20,176 nucleotides of DNA, from the NCBI GenBank assembly GCA_900542305.1, contig UQMU01000037.1, forward strand, positions 1 through 20,176, written 5' to 3'. Positions 6,990-12,966 of the stretch are shown piece after piece. This stretch comes from an uncultured Collinsella sp. GTDB lineage: Bacteria; Actinomycetota; Coriobacteriia; Coriobacteriales; Coriobacteriaceae. Every line of letters begins with the position of its first letter. Positions within the stretch are counted from its first letter, which is position 1. A model generated the notes under the pieces. The model was not told the origin of the DNA, made no database searches, and saw nothing but the letters and a program-made list of their open reading frames with translations. The position numbers and the translations under genes were made by a program.

Positions 6990-7729
6990 TCCTGTTTCCC
7001 GCAATCGATCTGATCGGCGGCAAGGTTGTGCGCCTGGAGCGCGGCGACCGCAACCGCTGCAAGGTATATTCCGATGACCCCGTGGCCGTCGCCCACTCGT
7101 TTGCCGAGCAGGGCGCAAGCTGGGTGCATGTCGTCGACCTGTCCGCTGCCTTTGGCGAGGACGAGGACACATGCGCTGCCAACTCGGCGGCGATTAAGGC
7201 CATCTGCGGCGTCGACGGTCTGTCCGTGGACGTGGGCGGCGGCGTTCGCTCACTCGCACGCATCGATGAGCTGGCAGGCTATGGTGCTCGCCGCATTGCG
7301 CTGGGCACCGTGCTCGTGACCGAGCCGGGTTTTGCTGAGGTGGCAGCCCAGGGCTTTGGCGAGCTGTTGGTCGCCGACATTGCCGCGCGCGACGGCCAGG
7401 TTAAGGTGAACGGCTGGCGCGACGGCGCGGGCGTGGCACTCGACGATGCCGTGGCGCAGCTTACCGAGCTGGGCTTTAAGCATCTGGTGTATACCGACAT
7501 CGCGCGTGATGGCATGCAGACGGGCATCGATGTGGCGGCGTATCGCCATGTGGCGCAGGTCGCGGGCTTTCCCGTCGTGGCGTCGGGCGGTATCTCGACG
7601 CTCGACGACATCCGCGCGCTGGCCGCGGTGGGTGAGGGCGCGATTGAAGGCGCCATTACCGGTCGTGCGCTCTACGAGGGCAACTTTACGCTGGCCCAGG
7701 CGCTGGCCGCCGCTCGAGGGGAGGAGTAG
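6986..7729 (+). CDS. hisA: ProFAR isomerase (phosphoribosylformimino-AICAR-phosphate isomerase)
   Basis: A 247-aa (beta/alpha)8 barrel that performs the Amadori rearrangement of ProFAR to PRFAR. Asp8 (FPAIDLIGG) and Asp131 (VADIAARDG) are the expected acid/base residues, and the two half-barrel phosphate motifs (VGGGVRS and ASGGIST) are present along with YTDIARDGMQTG. Actinobacteria such as Streptomyces use a bifunctional PriA at this step for both histidine and tryptophan. Telling HisA from PriA reliably would need alignment, so PriA activity cannot be ruled out. It overlaps hisH by 4 nt and ends 3 nt before hisF. Confidence 0.93.
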   Translation: MILFPAIDLIGGKVVRLERGDRNRCKVYSDDPVAVAHSFAEQGASWVHVVDLSAAFGEDEDTCAANSAAIKAICGVDGLSVDVGGGVRSLARIDELAGYGARRIALGTVLVTEPGFAEVAAQGFGELLVADIAARDGQVKVNGWRDGAGVALDDAVAQLTELGFKHLVYTDIARDGMQTGIDVAAYRHVAQVAGFPVVASGGISTLDDIRALAAVGEGAIEGAITGRALYEGNFTLAQALAAARGEE

Positions 7730-7732
7730 CCC

Positions 7733-8515
7733 ATGCTTACCAAACGCGTGATTCCCTGTCTGGATGTTAAGGACGGCCGCGTGGTCAAGGGCGTCAACTT
7801 TGTGAGCCTGCGCGATGCGGGCGACCCGGTGGAGCTGGCCCGCGCCTACGACCGCGAGGGTGCGGACGAGGTCGTCTTCCTGGACATTACCGCCACGAGC
7901 GACAACCGTGCGACGACTATCGAGATGGCGGCGCATGCTGCCGAGGAGCTGGCCATTCCCTATACCGTGGGCGGCGGCTTTCGCGACCTGGCGGGCATGC
8001 GCACCATGGTTGCCGCCGGTGCCGACAAGGTGTCGCTCAACTCTGCCGCCGTGCGCGATCCGTCGTTGATCAGCCAGGCTGCCGCGGCGTTTGGCAGCCA
8101 GGCCGTGGTCGTGGCGATCGATGCCAAGCGCGTGGGGCTGCCCGGGGAGCCGGGTGCCGATAAGTGGGAGGTTTTTACGGCGGGCGGTCGCAACGCCACG
8201 GGTATCGACGCGGTGGCGTGGGCCGAGGAAGCGGCTCGTCGCGGCGCCGGCGAGATCTTGCTTACCAGCATGGACCGCGACGGCACCAAGGCTGGCTTTG
8301 ACTTGGCGCTCACCCGCGCCGTGGCACGCGCGGTGCCGATTCCCGTCATCGCGAGCGGCGGCGTGGGCACACTCGAGCATTTTGCCGAGGGCGTGATCGA
8401 GGGCGAGGCCGATGCCGTGCTGGCGGCGAGCGTCTTTCACTTTGGAATCTTCAGCATTCGCGAAGTCAAAGAGTATATGGCCTCGCAGGGCATTCCTGTG
8501 AGGCTGGACTTCTAG
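7733..8515 (+). CDS. hisF: Imidazole glycerol phosphate synthase, cyclase subunit
   Basis: A 260-aa (beta/alpha)8 barrel, partner of HisH, that uses ammonia and PRFAR to make imidazoleglycerol phosphate and AICAR. The catalytic aspartates are Asp11 (IPCLDVKDGRVVKG) and Asp130 (VVVAIDAKR). The phosphate-binding motifs VGGGFRD and ASGGVGT and the segment LTSMDRDGTKAGFD are all present. Length is slightly above the usual 250-258. GAGGGGAGGAG at the end of hisA provides the ribosome binding site for ATG 7733. A 153-bp gap with a large palindrome follows before hisI. Confidence 0.97.
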   Translation: MLTKRVIPCLDVKDGRVVKGVNFVSLRDAGDPVELARAYDREGADEVVFLDITATSDNRATTIEMAAHAAEELAIPYTVGGGFRDLAGMRTMVAAGADKVSLNSAAVRDPSLISQAAAAFGSQAVVVAIDAKRVGLPGEPGADKWEVFTAGGRNATGIDAVAWAEEAARRGAGEILLTSMDRDGTKAGFDLALTRAVARAVPIPVIASGGVGTLEHFAEGVIEGEADAVLAASVFHFGIFSIREVKEYMASQGIPVRLDF

Positions 8516-8536
8516 TGCTGCGGGCTGCGCTGCGGC

Positions 8537-8630
8537 TTGTCCAGGCACCGCATCTTGCCGCTCAAACCGTCGCTCGCGTACCAAAGTACGCGTCGCTCCT
8601 CTTTCGTGGCAACCTGCGGCACCTGGACAA
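8537..8630. repeat. 94-bp imperfect palindrome between hisF and hisI
   Basis: The 23-nt arms 8537-8559 and 8608-8630 are complementary at 19 positions, beginning TTGTCCAGG and ending CCTGGACAA. Exactly at the same symmetry centre is an inner perfect stem GCGTAC/GTACGC (8576-8581, 8586-8591) with a CAAA loop. The whole unit is therefore one long cruciform or hairpin. There is no T-run, so it does not look like an ordinary terminator; an interspersed palindromic element is the simplest reading. Confidence 0.75.
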
Positions 8631-8668
8631 CCCTCGCCGACATGTGATGTTTAAATTGGGGAATTGAA

Positions 8669-9010
8669 ATGAGAGAAATTACTACTCCAGCGGTTCTTAA
8701 ATACGACGCCAAAGGATTGATCCCTTGTGTGGTTCAGCAATATGACACCGGCGAGGTGCTTATGGTTGCTTGGATGAACGAGGAATCGGTGGGGTTGACG
8801 CTCAAGACTGGTACCACGTGGTTTTGGAGCCGCAGCCGCCAAGAGCTCTGGAATAAGGGCGCGACGAGCGGCAACATGCAGGAGGTCAAGGAGCTCTGGG
8901 CCGACTGCGATAGCGATACACTGCTGGTCAAGGTCGACTCGCCGGGTCCAGCCTGCCACACCGGCAACCGTACCTGCTTCTTTAAGCGCGTGGAAGGGGG
9001 AGTGCGATGA
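8669..9010 (+). CDS. hisI: Phosphoribosyl-AMP cyclohydrolase
   Basis: A 113-aa Zn/Mg enzyme that opens the adenine ring of phosphoribosyl-AMP to give ProFAR, the third pathway step. The metal site is visible as Cys80 in the DCDSD motif (Asp79, Asp81, Asp83) and the pair Cys96 and Cys103 in ACHTGNRTCFF. VAWMNEES and the FWSRSRQELWNKGATSGN region are also typical. It is the monofunctional form: the HisE pyrophosphatase domain fused to it in enterobacteria is encoded separately two genes downstream. ATG 8669 has TTGGGGAA 6-10 nt upstream. The stop overlaps the next ATG by 4 nt (ATGA at 9007). Confidence 0.96.
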   Translation: MREITTPAVLKYDAKGLIPCVVQQYDTGEVLMVAWMNEESVGLTLKTGTTWFWSRSRQELWNKGATSGNMQEVKELWADCDSDTLLVKVDSPGPACHTGNRTCFFKRVEGGVR

Positions 9011-9234
9011 AAGTCGTGACGCCGTTCGAGGTCGCCGACTGCAACACCGAGCTCCTCCGCGCGGGCGTGCCATGTCGCGTGCACCTGACTGATGCCTGCG
9101 GGGCGCAGTCGCTTTGGCTCGAGGCCGAGAAGGAAAGGCTCGATGAGGCCCATGCCGTCATCGTCGAGTTCTTTGAGAAAAAGGGCGCAAAGCCTCGGTT
9201 CGATGAGACCGGTACCTACTTTACGCTGCAGTAA
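9007..9234 (+). CDS. Small RDAC-family-like protein inside the his operon
   Basis: A 75-aa soluble protein with no signal peptide or membrane segment. It carries HLTDACGAQSLWLE at about residues 26-39, which resembles small conserved proteins I recall as the RDAC family, named for an arginine-aspartate-alanine-cysteine motif; here Arg is replaced by Thr. The rest suggests a compact alpha/beta fold (VTPFEVADCNTELLRAGVP, then a helix, then GAKPRFDETGTYFTLQ). Its function is not known to me. The start overlaps the hisI stop as ATGA and hisE begins 15 nt after its end, so it is firmly embedded in the operon, between the two enzymes acting on PR-ATP and PR-AMP. That context hints at a role tied to this step or to histidine status, which is inference only. 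Confidence 0.75.
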   Translation: MKVVTPFEVADCNTELLRAGVPCRVHLTDACGAQSLWLEAEKERLDEAHAVIVEFFEKKGAKPRFDETGTYFTLQ

Positions 9235-9249
9235 CGAGAGGAAATAACC

Positions 9250-9567
9250 ATGGGAGTCAGAACAGCTAACGTGCAGCCGGGAAATATCGGTGAGACGCTG
9301 ACGGGGCTGGCCGAGGTGATTCATGGCCGTCGCGACGCGTCGCCGCAGGAGAGCTATACCGCGCGTCTGTTGACCGACGTCGAGGACGAGCTGCTCAAGA
9401 AGCTTGCCGAGGAGGCGAGCGAGGTCATCATGGCCTGCAAGGATAACGATCACGACCACATCCGCTACGAGGCCGGCGACCTGGTCTACCACCTGCTCGT
9501 GACGCTTGAGCGCTACGGCATCACCCTCGACGAGCTTGCCGGCGAACTCAACGCCCGCCGCCACTAG
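9250..9567 (+). CDS. hisE: Phosphoribosyl-ATP pyrophosphatase
   Basis: A 105-aa all-alpha NTP pyrophosphohydrolase of the MazG-like superfamily that hydrolyses phosphoribosyl-ATP to phosphoribosyl-AMP and pyrophosphate, the second pathway step. The magnesium site is seen as EEASEVIMA and, about 20 residues later, YEAGDLVYHLLV (the ExxE and ExxD pattern). Length is normal. GAGAGGAAA lies just upstream of ATG 9250. It is the last plus-strand gene of the his cluster; its stop codon lies within the left arm of a short inverted repeat, and the convergent phosphatase gene ends 29 bp further on. Confidence 0.94.
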   Translation: MGVRTANVQPGNIGETLTGLAEVIHGRRDASPQESYTARLLTDVEDELLKKLAEEASEVIMACKDNDHDHIRYEAGDLVYHLLVTLERYGITLDELAGELNARRH

Positions 9568-9595
9568 TCATTTAAGAACGTCCCCAACGACTAGT
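9563..9595. repeat. Inverted repeat between the convergent hisE and PHP genes
   Basis: ACTAGTC (9563-9569) and GACTAGT (9589-9595) are exact complements around a 19-nt loop containing AAGAACGTCCCC. The left arm includes the hisE stop codon. It may serve as a bidirectional end signal, but there is no T-run on either side; it may instead be a fragment of an interspersed repeat. Confidence 0.5.
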
Positions 9596-9596
9596 C

Positions 9597-10508
9597 TTAG
9601 GCGAGGGGTGTGGGTTGCCATTCGCCGGTGGGGTGGGGGATATCGAAGGCCCGGTAGCCGCAGTCGTAGGCGTGGGCCTGAGCCTCGCGGATGTTCCAGC
9701 AGATGTCGCAGGCGCGGTGTGCGTCCGAGCCAAAAGTGATCGGCACCTCGGCGTGGGCAAAGCAGCGCAAAAGGCCGGTCGTGGGGTAGTAATCGTCGAG
9801 CCCCTTGCGCGGTGCGGCTGTCGAGACCTCAACGCGGCGGCCCGTGTCGTGGGCGCACTCGGCCATCTGCTGCCAGAACGGCGCGGGGTCAAAGTCGGGC
9901 GCAAAGCCTTCCTTCGAAGAGCGCATGACCAGGTCGGGGTGGGCCATCACATCAAAGTTGAGTGAGCTTTCGCAAGCACGGCACCAGTCGTCGACATAGC
10001 GCTCCCACACGCCGAGCACGCCAAGGTTTTCCCAAACGTGCAGGTTGGTGTCGTCGTCGATCCAACCGCAGCGCGAATCGGGCGTATCGGGACGAGCGAC
10101 GTTTTCCGTTCCCGCCGTGCCCGCGGCGCCGGCCATGATATCGCCTGGGTTGCCAATCCAATGCACGCTGCCCAAGCGCACTATGGCACCCGCGGACCAG
10201 CGCTCAACCAAAGGCTCGCAACCTTCGTACCAGTCGCATTCAAAGCCATAGACAAGCTCGAGCTCCGGCGCGATCTGCGCGGCGAGCTTGCGGGTGTCCT
10301 CAAATGCCAGGCGATGTGCCGTCAGGTCGCCCTCGACAACTTGCACTTCGCAGTTGGCGTCCATGCTGGCGGGCAGGGTGAGATGGTCGGTCGAGACCAT
10401 AGCGCGGCAGCCGGCCGCAGCAGCGGCGCGAACGTTGTCCTCAAACGAGGCATGGCCATCCGAAAACGAAGTGTGGGTGTGGCAATCGACCAGCGGGCAG
10501 GTGGGCAT
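9597..10508 (-). CDS. hisK: PHP-family histidinol-phosphatase
   Basis: A 303-aa PHP-domain metallophosphoesterase. The ordered metal motifs are visible: VDCHTHTSFSDG at the N-terminus, STDHLTLP, FECDWYEG, GSVHWIG, VMAHPDLV and GSDAHRACD near the C-terminus. PHP histidinol-phosphatases (HisK/HisJ type) dephosphorylate L-histidinol phosphate, and this gene lies convergent to a his operon whose HisB lacks the phosphatase domain, so the role fits well. The start is ATG at 10508 on the minus strand, since AAAGGAG lies 5-6 nt upstream of it; the frame stays open to 10574 without another binding site. It is not in the operon but faces it, so it must have its own promoter. Confidence 0.87.
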   Translation of the reverse strand: MPTCPLVDCHTHTSFSDGHASFEDNVRAAAAAGCRAMVSTDHLTLPASMDANCEVQVVEGDLTAHRLAFEDTRKLAAQIAPELELVYGFECDWYEGCEPLVERWSAGAIVRLGSVHWIGNPGDIMAGAAGTAGTENVARPDTPDSRCGWIDDDTNLHVWENLGVLGVWERYVDDWCRACESSLNFDVMAHPDLVMRSSKEGFAPDFDPAPFWQQMAECAHDTGRRVEVSTAAPRKGLDDYYPTTGLLRCFAHAEVPITFGSDAHRACDICWNIREAQAHAYDCGYRAFDIPHPTGEWQPTPLA

Positions 10509-10540
10509 GGCGACTCCTTTGCATTTGGCGAATCCGCTCC

Positions 10541-10546
10541 ATTGTA
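10541..10546 (-). promoter_or_regulatory. Possible -10 box for the PHP phosphatase gene
   Basis: On the minus strand TACAAT (5 of 6 to consensus) lies 32 bp before the start codon. A clear -35 at normal spacing was not seen, so this is tentative. Confidence 0.35.
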
Positions 10547-10639
10547 ATGGCGCAGCTCTCAACACGCCGCGCACGCCGGAGCTCGAAATCGATTGGAAAG
10601 GCTGCGCGGCGCCGGTGCGGCCTCGCTTGCTCTCAAAAT

Positions 10640-10696
10640 ATGTACATCAGCCTCCAAAAGCTGCAAAAAATGACATGTTTGGAGGCTGATGTACAT
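10640..10696. repeat. Perfect 19-bp inverted repeat in the divergent PHP/LarC2 intergenic region
   Basis: ATGTACATCAGCCTCCAAA (10640-10658) is an exact reverse complement of 10678-10696, with a 19-nt A-rich loop. The right arm is also flanked by an 11-bp direct repeat, ACATGTTTGGA, at 10673-10683 and 10693-10703, exactly 20 bp apart. The site lies in the 298-bp region between two divergent genes, so an operator or a mobile palindromic element are both possible. The rest of that region holds only a possible -10 box and the LarC2 ribosome binding site. Confidence 0.75.
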
Positions 10697-10806
10697 GTTT
10701 GGATAGGGGCGAGGGCGGCGACGGACGAAAGTCACGCCTGTGCCACGTCCGATGTGCTAGCGTTTGAGTGAACAAAACGAGTCCGTGCGGAAAGGATCCA
10801 GACCGT

Positions 10807-11292
10807 ATGCAATGCGATAGCACATTCCCGCTGTCTCGCGAGACCGATGCGCCCGAAACTATCGTCAAGCTGGAGTGCGACATCGATGACGCGTCGCCCG
10901 AGGTGCTCGCCTACGCCGCCGACCGCCTGCGCGAGGCCGGCGCCCGCGAGGTGCACTGGCTGCCCCTTTACTGCAAAAAGGGCCGCCCCGGATGGCAGTT
11001 GCAGGTGATCTGCTCGCACGAGGATATCGAGCGCTTGCAGACGATTATCTTTTTGGAGACCACGACCAACGCCGTTCGTCGCCAGGTGATGGAACGCGTT
11101 TGCCTGCCGCGCCGATTCGAGCAGGTGGTGACGCCTTGGGGTGAGGTATCCGTTAAGGTGGCGACCCTGCCTGACGGCAGCGAGCGCGCGGCTCCCGAGT
11201 ACGAGAATTGCGCCCGTCTTGCCCGCGAACATGACGTGCCGCTCCAACGCGTGATGCAGGCGGCTCAGAGCGCGGCGCTGCGATTCGAGTAA
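10807..11292 (+). CDS. Stand-alone LarC C-terminal-domain protein (nickel-pincer cofactor family)
   Basis: A 161-aa protein matching only the C-terminal part of LarC. LarC inserts nickel into the pincer cofactor of lactate racemase (Lar) and related LarA-like enzymes in a CTP-dependent reaction. Visible landmarks are VKLECDIDDASPEVLAYAADRL, the KKGRPGWQLQVIC segment and FLETTTNAVRR, followed by the EYENCARLA region near the end. Full-length LarC is about 400 residues, and in some lactobacilli the two halves are joined by a ribosomal frameshift. Here no LarC1 frame lies upstream, where the DNA is intergenic. GGAAAGG (10789-10795) supports ATG 10807; an in-frame GTG at 10768 is less likely. No larA, larB or larE is in the window, so the role is uncertain. 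Confidence 0.8.
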   Translation: MQCDSTFPLSRETDAPETIVKLECDIDDASPEVLAYAADRLREAGAREVHWLPLYCKKGRPGWQLQVICSHEDIERLQTIIFLETTTNAVRRQVMERVCLPRRFEQVVTPWGEVSVKVATLPDGSERAAPEYENCARLAREHDVPLQRVMQAAQSAALRFE

Positions 11293-11365
11293 CACGGTAG
11301 ATGGGCTCCATATCCGCCAGATCCCGTATTCAGCCCCTAGCAACCCCACTCCGAAAGGACTCCCC

Positions 11366-11914
11366 ATGAAATACCTCATCGCCTCCGACATCCATGGCTC
11401 GGCATACTGGGCCGAGCGCCTCTGCACCGCCATCGAATCCGAGCAGCCCGACCGCATTGTGCTGCTGGGCGACCTGCTCTACCACGGCCCGCGCAACGAC
11501 CTGCCGCGCGACTACGCCCCCAAGCGTGTGATTCCGCTGCTCAACGCCCTGGCCGACCGCATTATCGCGGTGCGCGGCAACTGCGACGCCGAGGTCGACC
11601 AGATGGTCCTCGACTTCCCCGTCATGGCCGACTACGCCACGCTGTTTGACGAGACCGGCCGTGAACTGTTCCTGACGCACGGCCACGTCTTTGGCGCTGG
11701 CATGCATAACAGCGTCGACCACGCACCCGCGCTGCCCGAGGGTTCCGCGCTCGTCTACGGTCACACGCACGTCAAGGTTAACGAGGAAAGCGTCGCGCAC
11801 CCGGGCCTGTGGCTCTTCAACCCCGGCAGCGTGAGCATTCCCAAGGACGGCACGCACAGCTACGGCGTCTACGAGAACGGCGCGTTCCGCCACGTGGTCA
11901 TGGAGGAGGACTAA
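11366..11914 (+). CDS. YfcE-family metallophosphoesterase
   Basis: A 182-aa calcineurin-like phosphoesterase, the same size as E. coli YfcE. All five metal motifs are visible in order: ASDIHGSAYW, LLGDLLYHGPRND, VRGNCDAEVD, LTHGHVFG and YGHTHVKV, followed by NPGSVSIPKD. Such enzymes use two divalent metal ions (often Mn) to hydrolyse phosphodiesters in the cytoplasm; the physiological substrate is not known. AAAGGA lies about 9 nt before ATG 11366. The 73-bp gap from the LarC2 gene has no terminator, so co-transcription is possible, and mazG follows after 2 nt. Confidence 0.9.
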   Translation: MKYLIASDIHGSAYWAERLCTAIESEQPDRIVLLGDLLYHGPRNDLPRDYAPKRVIPLLNALADRIIAVRGNCDAEVDQMVLDFPVMADYATLFDETGRELFLTHGHVFGAGMHNSVDHAPALPEGSALVYGHTHVKVNEESVAHPGLWLFNPGSVSIPKDGTHSYGVYENGAFRHVVMEED

Positions 11915-11916
11915 CC

Positions 11917-12777
11917 ATGGCCGAGCATATGGCTCAGCAAAATGCCGAGGGCTCGCGCGATCTGTCCACGCTAGTCGACGCGTCGGCTGAGCTGCAGCAT
12001 CTGGTGCAGACCATCTGGCGCCTGCGTCAGCCCGATGGCTGCCCGTGGGACCGCGAACAGACGCATCAGAGCATTGGCAAGAACATGATCGAGGAAGCCT
12101 ACGAGGCGCTCGATTGCATCGAGACCGACGACGCGGCGCATCTGCGCGAGGAGCTCGGCGACGTGCTCATGCAGGTAGTGTTGCATGCGCAGATCGCGGT
12201 GGACGCCGGTGAGTTTACGCTGGCCGATGTGGCGCGCGATATCGACGCCAAGCTCATCCGTCGTCACCCGCACGTGTTTGGCGATGCGGATGCCGATAAC
12301 TCTGACGAGGTGCTCAAGATTTGGGACGAGGTCAAGCTTGCCGAGAAGGCCGCCAAGGACAAGGCCGTGGCGGCAGGCGAGGCCGCGCCCGAGGGCCTGC
12401 TCGACGGCGTGCCCACGCGCCTGCCGGCGCTGATGCAGGCGCAGAAGGTGTCGCGCAGGGCGGCTGCCGTAGGCTTTGAGTGGGAGACGGTCCAGGACGT
12501 GTGGAACGAGGTAGCTGAGGAGCGTGCCGAGTTTGAGGCCGAGGCTCCCGGAACGCCCGAGCGCGAAATGGAGTTTGGCGATCTGCTCTTTGCCCTGGTC
12601 AACGTTGCGCGCAAGGAGGGCATCGACGCCGAGAGCGCCCTGCGTGCCAGCACGGCAAAGTTCCGCCGCCGCTGGGCCGCGATGGAGCAGATGGCGGCCG
12701 ATGCCCACGTAGATCTTGCCGAGCTTTCGACCCATGGCCTCAACGACCTGTGGGACGCAGCAAAGGCAGGGGAGTAA
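11917..12777 (+). CDS. mazG: Nucleoside triphosphate pyrophosphohydrolase MazG
   Basis: A 286-aa protein with two MazG domains. The N-terminal domain has the family signature LRQPDGCPWDREQTHQSI, EEAYEALDCIE and REELGDVLMQVVLHA, then RRHPHVFGD. The second domain (roughly 170-286) has EMEFGDLLFALVNVAR and KFRRRWAAME. MazG hydrolyses NTPs and dNTPs to monophosphates and pyrophosphate, cleaning the nucleotide pool and, in E. coli, influencing ppGpp. It is slightly longer than E. coli MazG (263 aa). GGAGGA at the end of the phosphoesterase gene provides the binding site for ATG 11917; the open frame further upstream overlaps that gene. Its place just before eno and ftsB/divIC is a conserved actinobacterial arrangement. 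Confidence 0.94.
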   Translation: MAEHMAQQNAEGSRDLSTLVDASAELQHLVQTIWRLRQPDGCPWDREQTHQSIGKNMIEEAYEALDCIETDDAAHLREELGDVLMQVVLHAQIAVDAGEFTLADVARDIDAKLIRRHPHVFGDADADNSDEVLKIWDEVKLAEKAAKDKAVAAGEAAPEGLLDGVPTRLPALMQAQKVSRRAAAVGFEWETVQDVWNEVAEERAEFEAEAPGTPEREMEFGDLLFALVNVARKEGIDAESALRASTAKFRRRWAAMEQMAADAHVDLAELSTHGLNDLWDAAKAGE

Positions 12778-12783
12778 TACCGC

Positions 12784-12827
12784 GGGAGCGACGGGACGGA
12801 CTTGTTCCATCGCCCCCATTATTTTTT
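12784..12827 (+). terminator. Intrinsic terminator after mazG
   Basis: A 14-bp imperfect stem (12784-12797 with 12804-12817, two mismatches and one wobble) with a 6-nt loop is followed by ATTATTTTTT. It ends the LarC2/phosphoesterase/mazG transcript and separates it from eno. Confidence 0.85.
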
Positions 12828-12834
12828 AAAAAGA

Positions 12835-12864
12835 TTGTATCCCTTGGCTAACTTAGGGCATAAT
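12835..12864 (+). promoter_or_regulatory. Probable promoter of eno
   Basis: TTGTAT (12835-12840) and CATAAT (12859-12864) are spaced 18 bp apart, directly after the mazG terminator. Transcription would start near 12871, giving a leader of about 95 nt. Confidence 0.55.
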
Positions 12865-12890
12865 GCAAAAAGCGCGACAAGGCTAACTTA
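12846..12890. repeat. Direct repeat GGCTAACTTA bracketing the eno -10 region
   Basis: GGCTAACTTA occurs at 12846-12855, between the putative -35 and -10, and at 12881-12890, just after the expected transcription start. Spacing is 35 bp. The position suits a repressor or activator site, but no regulator is identified. Confidence 0.5.
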
Positions 12891-12928
12891 TGAACCTGCG
12901 CGCCGCTGCGGCGTACAAGCCGTGTCGC
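12874..12928 (+). promoter_or_regulatory. Structured 5' leader of eno
   Basis: GCGACAAGGCT (12874-12884) pairs with AGCCGTGTCGC (12918-12928) at 10 of 11 positions, enclosing a second small hairpin around CGCCGCTGCGGCG. The stem covers the second GGCTAACTTA copy in part. It may affect mRNA stability or translation of eno. Confidence 0.5.
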
Positions 12929-12966
12929 CAATTATTCAACCCGTTTCCAAGTGAGAGGGAGACAAC

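Noticed and set aside
4233..7172. A 979-aa minus-strand open frame across hisD-hisA
   Set aside because: It is antisense to five well-supported his genes, has no recognisable domain and is a product of high GC.
10509..10806. A missing LarC1 half joined to LarC2 by frameshift
   Set aside because: The upstream DNA is the divergent promoter region with a palindrome; no LarC1-like frame is present in any plus-strand phase.
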